From: Auricularia sp. M13 | Lineage: Eukaryota; Basidiomycota; Agaricomycetes; Auriculariales; Auriculariaceae | DNA: 64,000 bases | Assembly: GCA_037042915.1 (NCBI GenBank) | Contig: JAXOIZ010000013.1 | Location: 124,001-188,000 of the forward strand | Direction of reading: 5' to 3' | Shown here: positions 38,318-48,174 of the stretch, piece by piece | How the letters are laid out: each line of letters begins with the position of its first letter | How positions within the stretch are numbered: the stretch's first letter is position 1 | Notes under the pieces: generated by a model | What the model was told of the DNA's origin: nothing | Database searches by the model: none | What the model saw: only the letters and a program-made list of their open reading frames with translations | Translations under genes and position numbers: made by a program

Positions 38318-41300
38318 TCACGGCGTGACGCCGCTCGCAGCAATAACCACGCGCGCCTTGGGGCTGCCCGAGTCCGCGCCGAGGCCCTCGAGGCGGCGGA
38401 CGAGCTCCATGCCCTCGACGACCTCGCCGAAGACGACGTGGCGGTTGTCGAGCCAGGCCGTCGGCGCGAACGTGATGAAGAACTGGGACGCGGGTCAGCA
38501 TTTAGCATTTGGGTATGCACACTTGGAGGCGTTGCAGTGCGGCAGCAGTGGAGGCGTGATGGATAAGGAACCCAGTTGCTGGGGAGGACGACGGGACGAG
38601 GAGAGTGGCGCACAGAATCTCACCTGCGACCCATTCGTATTCTTCCCCGCATTCGCCATACTCAACAGCCCGGGCTTGCTATGCGGGATGGCAAAGTTCT
38701 CATCTGCAAGAGTTCAAAATCAAATCAGCGCAAGGTTCGATCCGACCGATGCGGGTTATGGAAGGAAAGGAGTATCGTCGGTCAAGAAGCAGCAAACGAA
38801 GTAAGGGGGGGGGGGGGGCAGCACACGGAGCGATCAAGTCAAGTGCAAGAGAGCATCGCCCAGGCCGAAGGTTCACTATCCAGCGTGATCCGCCAAACAA
38901 CGCGGAAAGCGCGTGAGCGTCCGCACACCGACGGCCGGGTCTGGAGAATGCGTAATAAACGCGCAGGGTGCGACGACCGGGGCTATGTGAAGGGCGGCGA
39001 GGCGACAGGGTAGCGGCACGTGCGAAGGGATGACGGCAGCACGGCGCGCGGTGAAGAGAAAACGCCAGAAGAAACCGAAGACGGGGAGACGGAGTGAATC
39101 GAGACGTAACAAGTGAAACGTTCGCGGGGCCGGTGGCACGGAAATGAATGTTCGCCCGGCGCACGCGCGAAGGCGAGGAAGGCGAGTGCAAGGCGCGCGT
39201 GACTCTTGTCCCCGCTGTGGTGTGTGGCGAAGACACGGCGGCAGATGGAGGTGGGAGGCGAGCTTGGATGGAGTTGCACGTGATGGAATGGATGCCTGCG
39301 ACGGCCAGTCACGGAAATGAAAAGCATCCCCCCGCGCGCGAAGAGTGGGAAGGCGGGCGCGGGCGGCGCAAGTGCAAGCATCGCAAAATCTATTCCGCTC
39401 TGTGGCGGCGAACTGGAAGACGGCGACGGAGCGAGGGGCCAAATCGGGCCTACTGCAACAGAGGCAAAAAAAAAAAAAACGCAGCCGCGGACACCGAACG
39501 AGCGCGCCAAAACGCAAAAACGGACGGGGCGCTGGTGGATCGCAGGACGAAAGGGATTCGAAGGCGCGACGGTGGAATTAGAGTGTGGCGAAGGAGCGTG
39601 TCAAGGGGTGGAAGAAGCGTCCGGCGAGACACCAGACGAGGCGCGCACACACGGCGGCGGGACGAACGGGGTGACGGCGAGACCGAGAAGACGGAGAAGT
39701 CGGGTAGGTAATACGAGCAAGGGATGCGAGCGGCTGGACGAAACACGACAATAAGGCGTGGACGGCATGGAAAAACAAGCGCGGCGGCGCAACTGGACGA
39801 AGCGGGAAAACGGCAGCGGCGTAAAGTGGAAAGGGACGGGACGCGGGGACTCGGAAAAAAAAAAATAACATACCAGGGAACCGCTCGCCATAGATGCTCT
39901 TCCCGCCAGTACCATTATGTCTCGTGAAGTCGCCGCCCTGGGCCATGAACTGCAGCGTAGCGCGCGTCAGCGAACAAACCAAGTGACAGAGTGGGCGTCG
40001 AGTGAGGGCAGCGCAGCATACAGTCGCTCGCGGACTGGACTGGAGCGCGCACATCTCCCATGTCGGGCGGGCGGGCGAGCAGACGAGCGAGGATGCCTTC
40101 CCCGCCTGCTCGGCCCCCATCGGGAGTCGCAGACAGCCAGCGCGCGCGCAGTGACGGCGGCTAGCGAACGAGCGCGCCTTCCCTCAGCCATCCATCGTGC
40201 AGTCCATCCAAACCGCGAATAGGCAGCCAGGCCGCGAGACAACCAGCGAGCTTCGCGTACGCGCCTCAGCCGAGTCTTCCGAGCCTGCTGAGCAGCGCGG
40301 CACAGCGACCATCCGGATGGTGCGAGCGAGCATGCGCGCACTCGTTGACAGCGAGCCTGTTCGTGCTCAGCCGTGCTCCTCCCAGCCCGCGTGCGCCATG
40401 CAGCGGGCAGCGCAGCATAGCGACCGGCGCCCACCCTCGCAGAGCAGCGAGCATGCGCGCGCTCGTTGACAGCGAGCCAGTTCGTGCTCAGCCATCTCCT
40501 CCTCCCAGCCCGCGTGCGCCATCCTCGCAAGTCAGCAGGCAGCGCAGAGCGCCCGTCCGAACGAGCGCGCACGGCAGCGAGTACGTGGTGAAAGCTGCTT
40601 CAACCGGCGCGCGCGATGCAGGGCATAGCGACGAGCGCGCTACCTCCTCCCGTCCTCCTCCCACACCAACACCGCAAACCTCAAAAAAAGCCCAACCCCA
40701 AAGCCCAACCCAAAAAAGCCCAACCCCCACACAAAAAAACCCCCAAAAACTCACATTCGGAATAATACGATGGAACGTGCTCCCTGCGTACCCGAAGCCG
40801 TGCACGCCGGTGGCCAGCTCGCGGAAGTTGCGCGCCGTCTTGGGCACGACGTCGTCGTACAGCCGGAACGTGATGCGCCCCGCCGGCGCGTTGTTGATAG
40901 TGATGTCGAACTAGGGGGAGCGTCAGCGAGCGTGCGGGGCGGGGAAGGCGAGCGTCAGCGAGTGCGAAGGGGAAGGCGGGCGTTAGCGAGTGCGAAGGGC
41001 GGGGAGAGGCGCATGCGGAGGTGCCAGAATGACGCAAATTGCTAGAGGAAGGTGCGGGAATGCGGTAAAGAGAAGATAAAGCGCAAGGGTGAGTATGCAG
41101 ATGCGAGAGGAAGGGACGGTGCGTGGTGCATGGGAGAGGGAGACGCCGCGCGGATGAGGGGGCCCGGCGTGGGACTGGCAAGCGGGACGCAGGACGCGCG
41201 GCTGACGGGCTGGCGTTCTGCGCGCTCAGAATGGAGCGTCCGGCTCCAAGCGCAGCCAGACCCGTGCGCGGGCATACTCTGGCGAGCGTCGTGAGATAAG

Positions 41301-42145
41301 GCCACGACTGCTGCCGCTGCAGTCCTCACGCCGGCGCTCGTACGAACCGGGTCCGCGTCCGTGTACTGGATGAAGCAACACCGGATAGCGACCCTGCAGC
41401 GCTCGCGCTGACCGCTGACAGAATGACGAGCGCAGCGCTCAGCGCCAGCGTTTGCTGGGGCATGGCGACCCTGCTGACGCAGAGAGCGAACAACGTCGAG
41501 CGCGGGGCCAGCGGCAGAGTGCGTGCGTAGACTCATGGAATGGGAGGCGGCTCCGCTGACGCGGTCGCTCGGTCCGCCAGAATGAGCTTGCACCGACGCG
41601 CGGCAGCTCACAGGCGCGTCAGATGGAGCCCGTGACCGCCCTGGGCCAGACGACGACGCCTGGCGGGCTGACCAGGCTCGCGCTTTTGCGCCGGCGTGTG
41701 CTGACAGCAGCGCTGGCACCCGACGACGCGCTCCGTAGCTCTGCGCCGGGCGTTTGCTGGCGCACGACGACACCGCTGACGTCGCGCGCGTTGCCTGGGC
41801 CAGACCAGCACGGCGCGTAGAGTATGACGCGCAGGGCACCGGCGCGAAGGGCCGAAGTAACCCCTCCAGCGCGTCGCGGCGTCCCAGAGCAGCAGTCGCG
41901 CTCGGGCCTCTGCCAGCAGGGGAAGGGAAAGGAAGACCTCACAGCGGACTCACAAAGACATTCTCCCTGCTCACCGCGTCAGCGCCCCCATCCCCGTCCG
42001 AATCTGGCTGCAGCACGCACTTTTTAGCTACGGTCGAGTTCATCCGGACGCCGAGTCCGAGTCCCGCGACGAGCCCGAGGCGGGTGGCATAGCGGAACGA
42101 CGTCGCCGAGGGGCGGAGGAGCGGGCGGACGGCGACGGCGAGCAT
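38318..42145 (-). CDS. Probable mitochondrial cyclophilin, peptidyl-prolyl isomerase (222 aa)
   Basis: The model is complement(join(38318..38482, 38624..38703, 39874..39949, 40755..40910, 41954..42145)); all phases fit. The first about 40 residues ([20 protein letters not shown]..) are rich in Arg and Ala with no acidic residue, which fits a mitochondrial presequence. The cyclophilin domain follows: [57 protein letters not shown] and [13 protein letters not shown]. Residues equivalent to human CypA Arg55, Phe60, Met61, Gln63, Asn102, Phe113, Trp121 and His126 are all present, so it should be active in protein folding and able to bind cyclosporin. Introns of 1043, 805, 1170 and 141 nt are far longer than elsewhere in the window. 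Confidence 0.9.
40326..40530. repeat. 121-bp tandem duplication inside cyclophilin intron 2
   Basis: Blocks beginning gcgagcatgcgcgc at 40326 and 40447 run in parallel for about 80 bp (tcgttgacagcgagcc, tcgtgctcagcc, cccgcgtgcgccat). They lie within the 805-nt second intron, showing growth of the intron by local duplication. Confidence 0.65.
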
Positions 42146-45100
42146 GGGCGGCGAAAACGAGGAAGAATTAGAAAGGTGAGTTGCGGGCGGGGCCGGCTGG
42201 AAGACGTCGGACGTACGGTAACCGTGTCTTGCGCTCATACTCGTACAGTCTTCAGTCTTCAGTCTACCCGACGCCAGAAAAGCCCAAGAACAAGGAACAA
42301 GAGGAAGGAAGGAAAGCAAGAAGGCGGAGATGCAGATGCGAATGCGGGGGAGTGTGCGGGGGAGTACGTACGTACGCCATCAACACTCTCTCCAACTTGT
42401 CTGCTTTTTATTCATTCCTCTTTCCCTGGCAGGCAGGTTCAAGCGACCTTCCTCCGTTTTTGCCTTCCTTCCCTGCTTACTTACTTACTTCCTTCTCACT
42501 TCTCACTTCTCGCAAACACACACACGCCCTCAGCCCCCGCGCACGGACCTCCACCTCGGCCCGAACTGCATCACCTCGAGGCGGACATGACTGACATTGA
42601 CATCTGGATCTGAATGTCATGGTCAAGATTATCTTTACACTTTGACGATGGGCGGACCTCTGAGTCGCCGCTTCGCGTGCCTGGTCTTCGTCTTCGCGCG
42701 AACCCGGCTTCGAAATCGAGATCGAGATTGGGATCTGGGCCGCTTCGATAGCCAGGCTGGACACTGCCTGATACCGATACTGGCCGATAACTGATACTCT
42801 GGTCCCGCGCGCCCTTACGTCCCAAGCCACGCCCCCGCCTGCCTGGTCCGTGCGACGCCTTATCGCGTCTTCGCCGCCCAATCCACGCTCCTGCTTCGAA
42901 TCCTGGACTATTCCTGCCAGTGGGACTCATGCGCGTTGCACTATTCCTGCCAGTGGGACTCATGCGCGTTGCACCACGTCTCTCGAATCGGCTCGAACGG
43001 CTCAGGGATCCACGCTACTCTGTATTGCACGCCGAGGTCGTCTGTATACTGCACGCCGGGGTCGTCTGTAAACTGCACGCCCCGCGCCCTCACCGCCAGT
43101 ACTAGTGATCCCGGCAATTCGTACCGTCTGGTGCAGAGTTCCTATTCAGTGCCGGAGATACCTCCCGCACCTCTCACAAATGCGTATTCACTCCCGGAGA
43201 TACCTCCCGCACCCCCTTCTCCCAGGGCAGTTCTCCTCGTTCGCCCATTCAGTCCCGGACATACCTCCCGCGCCCTCCTCGCTCTGGTCGGCCACTCATC
43301 CCGGTGCCCAATTCAATCGCGGACATACCTCCCGTGCCCTCCGAGTCTTTGCCAGGCCCGGGCATCCCTCCCGCGCCTTTTTCGCGTTTGCAACAAAACC
43401 GCTCACACGAATTGCCACCGCCTCTGCGTCTCACCACTTCATCCCCCTTTCGCTACTCGTGGACTATAGAGTCTCCGGGCTGCGTTCAACTTGAAGTTGA
43501 CTGCGTGCAGACCGTTTCCACTCTGTACATTCACCCCGCGCTCCACTCTCCGCGCCCCGCATGTCAATGCGTTCTCTAAATGGCGCACTGGCATCCGGTT
43601 GCTCAACGCATGCGCACATATAAACGCGCCCTTGACAGAACTCAGTATCGCATGCACTTCCTGGTCGCATGCACTCACTGTTCAGCGGACGCATGCAGTT
43701 CCTCCTCGAACGCCGCTTGCAGCTCTGAAAAACAACAGCGATCGCATGCAGTTCCTCCTCGAACGCCGCTTTCAGCTCTGAAAAACAACAGCGATCGCAT
43801 GCAGTTCCTCCTCGAACGTCGCATGCAGTTCCTCAAATTCACTTCTCGTCGCATGCAGTTCCTCGAACTCACTGTTCAGCGATCGCATGCAGTTCCTCAA
43901 ATTCACTGTTCAGCGATCGCATGCAGTTCCTCAGACTCACTTCTCGTTGCATGCATTTCCGCGCATTCAGTCTTCCGAAGTTGCCCACACCGTACTCTAC
44001 ACGGTCTCAGCTCCCGCCTGCGCCTCAGACGCCGCGAAACGTTCTCTCTTACTTGGGGCTGTTCGGCATTCAATGTGCGAATCTATCTCGCCGCGTTGCG
44101 TGAATAGGGCCGTTCTGCATTCGGTGCGCGAATACTAGTAGGGCCGTTCAGCATTCAGCGCCCGACGACTCTCACCGTTCTACATCTAGCACTGCTTCGC
44201 ACGCCGCGCTCGGACGAACGTGTTTCGCATCTCGCACTCCGAGTACGCTTGCCAGTCCCCGCGCGCCCTAACCCCTAACTGGTTGTGGGCCGGACCGCCC
44301 GCGCGCGAATCCCTATGTGCCATGGTGGACATCTCACCGTCTTCGCTTCTGCTTCAAGTTGCACTCTCTCTCAGGCTCGCATGCCAGTGGGGACTCCTCC
44401 GGCGGCCCATTGCCCATTGACACACTCCGAGTCCCGAGCACGGAATCCTCGCATGCTTCAACATGCTTTTTTGTTTCTTTCGGAATGAATCTCCGGGCTC
44501 AGCAGCTGAGTTCTGAACTCTCAGCCTGTCGAGGCCCGGCGCTTCCTTCTCTCCTTTGTCGACGAATCTGCGATCCGGCACCGCGAGCCTTTCGACCTCG
44601 ACCTGGCATGCGTCTCCGCGGCGAATAAGGACTTGGCGATAGTGCCTCTCCAGCAGATTCACGCGTGGTCGGCCCGGGGCGGTGAACTGACATTGGCATG
44701 GCCATGGGAGCGGCCTATATCTCGAACTCTCAGATGCGGCGATGTCGTTCGGCGCCGCCTATCCGCCAGTGTGCTTGTCATTTGAACTGAACTTTGCCAC
44801 TTGCAGACCGTCGTGATTCCCACACAACTCTTATCTGATAACGCGGTCTGTCACTGCCAACGCTAAACTTCGAACGGTGTCACTGTCAGTCTCGCCGCAA
44901 CCCTGCCACGCATGGGAAGTTGAACGTCCGGCAGCGCGGGAGAGACGCCGCGAGGCCTCATCCTTTCCCTTCGAGTTTACCGTTGTCTGCCGCGTGTGAG
45001 CTCACTGCGAGTCTTATCAGTATGCATTGCGATCCTGCGCCACCTTGCCGGCAGCGCTGTCCCAGATCGCTTGTCTGCCTGTCTGTCTGTCGTCGCAAAT

Positions 45101-46013
45101 GACAAGGTCAGGGACAGTGAAATCTCGTTCGATAAACGCTGGTGCTATCTCAGTCTGTTCAGCTACTGCTTATCATCCCTCCCCTGCACATAAAACTACT
45201 CTATGGAAAAATGCCGTACTCCTCCGACGACGACAGCCTCCGCGAAGCATTCGAAACTGAAATGACGCCAGGTAGACTTCGACTTCCGCTGCCGCTGAGC
45301 ACTGGCACCAAGGCTTATCAGTCTCTCTCGGTTTGTCACGCCGCGTTTTGTTGTCCTGGAACTTTGGGCCGGTGCCGGCGCCGCCCACACATCCCTTCCT
45401 TCGTCTCCGCGCCGGCTCTCACACTTGCTATAGACTCGATTTGTTGATCCACTGTCACGAACGTCGATGCGGCTGCCACTGGAGCCGCGGAGTCTCTGCC
45501 CAGGTCTGAGTTATCGGGGGTCCCAGTATGGATTTCACTAGTCTTTAGACTTTCTCAGGTAATATCACCATGGTCTAATGTGTTGGGTACACTGCCGCCG
45601 GATAGTTCGCTGGCTATCTCAGTTGGAAATGCAGGCGAGACCGAGCTCTGGCAGCAACTTCGTCGCGCTGCTGCCGCCGTCGTTGCCGTCCCGTCCATCA
45701 ATTCGCAATACTTAGACTTTAAGCTTTAAGCTTCAAATTGGGCTGTAGCCCCACACTCCACGCGCCGGTAACGGGTCAAACTCCAAACGACATCGGTGCC
45801 GGCGCACAGAAACATTTGCAAGCTTGAACTGGTCACTGGCAATTCGGCTCTTGAGCTCAGCGATCTCTCACTAGCAAGCGCGTCCAACGCGCCTCATCAT
45901 CGACTACGCCCTCGGACACCGATGACGGAGGCCTCCCATAATCTGCAAGCTCACTCTCAGTGGCTGTTCGCCATCTGCGGCCGGTGGCGCTGATGTACCG
46001 TTACTATCTCTAC
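42146..46013. other. Gene-poor repeat-rich region
   Basis: No gene with consistent exons is seen over 3.9 kb. Visible structure includes a 36-bp tandem pair (42903-42975, ctgccagtgggactcatgcgcgttgcac), a threefold ctgcacgcc repeat at 43020-43083, five degenerate gatacctcccgc units (43150-43375), and a GCATGC-centred array (43610-43960). A short possible coding start (MPYSSDDDSLREAFETEMTP, ATG at about 45210) has no convincing continuation. The left flank of the chromovirus lies at the right end. Confidence 0.5.
43610..43960 (+). repeat. GCATGC-centred degenerate repeat array
   Basis: The word cgcatgcagttcctc recurs at least six times, mostly 27-54 bp apart, with variants (cgcatgcactt, tgcatgcattt). 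Around 43690-43800 a longer 54-bp unit, including ctcgaacgccgc and tctgaaaaacaacagcgat, is repeated twice. Each unit carries the palindrome GCATGC. No coding reading is conserved across units. Confidence 0.7.
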
Positions 46014-46018
46014 ACGAG
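46014..46018. repeat. Chromovirus target-site duplication ACGAG, left copy
   Basis: ACGAG immediately precedes the left LTR and is repeated exactly at 55766-55770. Confidence 0.93.
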
Positions 46019-46403
46019 TGTAAGCGTACCGCAGGATCGTAAAGGCGGTCCTCGGGTTTCAGCCTCGAGTGGCCGACGTGTCAGTGGGAAGGTAGCGAGC
46101 TCGGCGCCTAGGAACGCGGAGTGAGAGGCCTGGCAGGTCGTTAGGGCCGGCGGCAGGCGTAGACGGAGCGGGACAGGCGTCGCGGGCGAGGCGAAGCGGC
46201 GTGGCGCGAGCGTGAAGCAAAGCGGAACCAAGGTCAAATTTCCAGTCGTGCTAACTAGCTATCTTAAATACATGAGAGTTGGGCTCGGGCCCGAACACGA
46301 TGAGTAGCTATGACTAGTATTGGAATGAAGTAGAATCCTCTGGTAGAGGATCAAAGGCTCTCGATCGTTCGAGAGAGAGCGAGTAATTTCTGGTTTGTTT
46401 ACA
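46019..46403 (-). repeat. Chromovirus 3' LTR
   Basis: This 385-bp LTR runs TGTAAGCG..TTTACA and is the same as 55381-55765 throughout. A purine-rich tract (AAGGGCGGAG on the coding strand, about 46413-46422) lies just inside and may serve as the polypurine tract. Confidence 0.93.
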
Positions 46404-46584
46404 TCACTCCGCCCTTACGAAGGAGCGAAGTCCTCTTTGCGTCAGATTATTCCACGAAGACAATTGTAATGTCATTCAGAAACGTGTACTGTTCTGACTG
46501 CACTACAAAGTCTGCTGGATCAACTATAGCCCGTACGCGAATCCCGAGGCGGTACATGGAATGAGATGCGAGTCACAGACTCTT

Positions 46585-47918
46585 CTAAAGAATATACGAG
46601 CAAGAAGTTATGGGGCCGCCTGACTGAGCGCGACGCCACATTGGTCCGAGGATACGATCTCCTTCGGCGAATGCGTACTGAGGGAGGTTGGTGAGCGCGA
46701 CGATTTGCTCACGGGTGAAGGTACGCGGTGAGTTCTCCCAAAACTCGTACACGAGCTTCTGAGCACTCGGTACGAGGCGAAGGTTGATGTCGCGGTGCCA
46801 GGTGAGTGATCCATCCTCCATGATGCACTCGTAGTCCAGGCCGTAGTGGTGGAACGCGCAGCGGTGAATGCGGAGAATCTTGACGAGTTCCGTGGTGCAG
46901 GTCGCGTCGAGACGGAGGGCTTCGGTGACCTCTAGGATTTTGATTTTCGTCTCGTCGTCGAGGCTTAGTAGGTGCGAAGTGAGCTCATGCGGCGACATCG
47001 CCATGGACAAGCAATTTGCGGCGATGCGTTCTGATGATTTTGTGAGTGAATGCACGAGCTCAGCGGGTTTTCCCGCAGTGGATAATGCACACCTGCAACG
47101 AACTCGGATCTCCTGTAGTCCGACTGCGGTTCGGTGTCAAATACGCCGGGATGAGAGTCGCGTAGAACGTGCGCGGCTCCTCGAGTTGGCGGCGGCGGCC
47201 TGGAGGAACGAGCGACCGGCGGCGGCGGCGTTTGAGTTGAACGTCCGCTCATAGGCTGGAGGCGGGTCGTCGACCATCATGGGAGTGTCGTAATCGTACG
47301 CGGGAGAGTCAGGGCGGAGGATGAGGCCGGGATCGAAACGCGGATAGGGTGTCGAAGCACGGATTGGCGCGTCGTTGTCAGAGTCGACGGACATTGCGTC
47401 GTGGCGAGCGTTCTGCGCCGCGATGATGCCGTTGAGCTCCGCTTCCAGCGTCTCGAAGTCGTCGAACGTCGTATCGCCATGGATCGGCGATGGATCGACG
47501 TGCACGTAAGGTGTGGCGGCGAGCTCGTCGAGTCGGGCTCTGAGGGCGTTGAACTCGACGTCCGACGTGTTAGCGTCTGAAGTCTCGTCGTCGTCAGCAT
47601 CGATGTCGCTCCAGCCTGACCAAGAGCGCGTAAGTCTATGCAATTAGTGGGACAGAGTCCTCTCACCATCCGATGTGGTGGCGCGCATATCAACGGCCTC
47701 GGCCTGCGAGGCAATACGAGCGACTGGAATGGTTATTAGAATAGAACGCAGAGGCTGACAATGGACGTACGCATACGCTGCCTCCATCTTTCGATGCGAA
47801 GCAGATTGCAGAATGAAGCCAATGCGCTGGGTGAAAGGGAACGGACAAAGTCGTTTTGCCCGGGGAACCCGGAGAGGGATCCGTTGGGCGTGGAAACACC
47901 GGAGTCGTAAACGGGCAT
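46585..47918 (-). CDS. Accessory spliced gene inside the chromovirus, unknown function
   Basis: Downstream of pol on the same strand, the first exons are complement(47771..47918), (47667..47723) and a third from 47615. They are separated by 47- and 51-nt introns with canonical gtacgt..ccag and gtgaga..tcag ends and ctaataac/cactaat branch-like sites. Phase is kept: MPVYDSGVSTPNGSLSGFPG, then LARIASQAEAVDMRATTSD, then WSDIDADDDETSDANTSDVE. Exon 3 is acidic and disordered to about 47160. The last part (MSPHELTSHLLSLDDETKIK to GPMWRRAQSGGPITSCSYIL, stop at 46585) is in another frame, and the joining splice (or splices) between about 47160 and 47070 could not be fixed. No known domain is seen. 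Introns in the sense of a retroelement are unexpected. Confidence 0.6.
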
Positions 47919-48174
47919 AGCAGGCACGAAGTCGAACGAGAGGCGAGGCAGTCGAGGGACCCGGCGAGGAGAATGAGTCGTCACATAGCAGTCTTTTATA
48001 CGCCCATGGCGTACCTACTGCGTAGTGCTCATGTGAGTATCTTGAGGTGACGTATATCTCGAGCGTGAGGAGCTGCGCGCGCGGCGGAGAAGTGAGATGT
48101 GGATCGGGTGGAACGTGGGGGGTTTCGGCGTTGTGCGCGCAGAGGGAAGCTCGGCCCGACGTCTGCCTCGTGTA

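Noticed and set aside
38735-38760. GGTTCGATCCG resembling a tRNA B box
   Set aside because: No A box, acceptor stem or anticodon arm could be folded upstream; the site is inside a cyclophilin intron.
39967-40572. 201-codon minus-strand frame with repeated Arg/Ala blocks
   Set aside because: It lies inside cyclophilin intron 2, and its repeats simply reflect the 121-bp tandem duplication.
42010-42020. Donor gtgcgt after AAAAA in cyclophilin exon 1
   Set aside because: Using it breaks phase with exon 2; extending exon 1 to gtgagt at 41953 restores phase and gives the family sequence NVFFDITI.
45205-45280. Possible gene start MPYSSDDDSLREAFETEMTP
   Set aside because: The promoter-like context is suggestive, but no continuing exon or stop-free chain was found, so only mentioned within the region entry.
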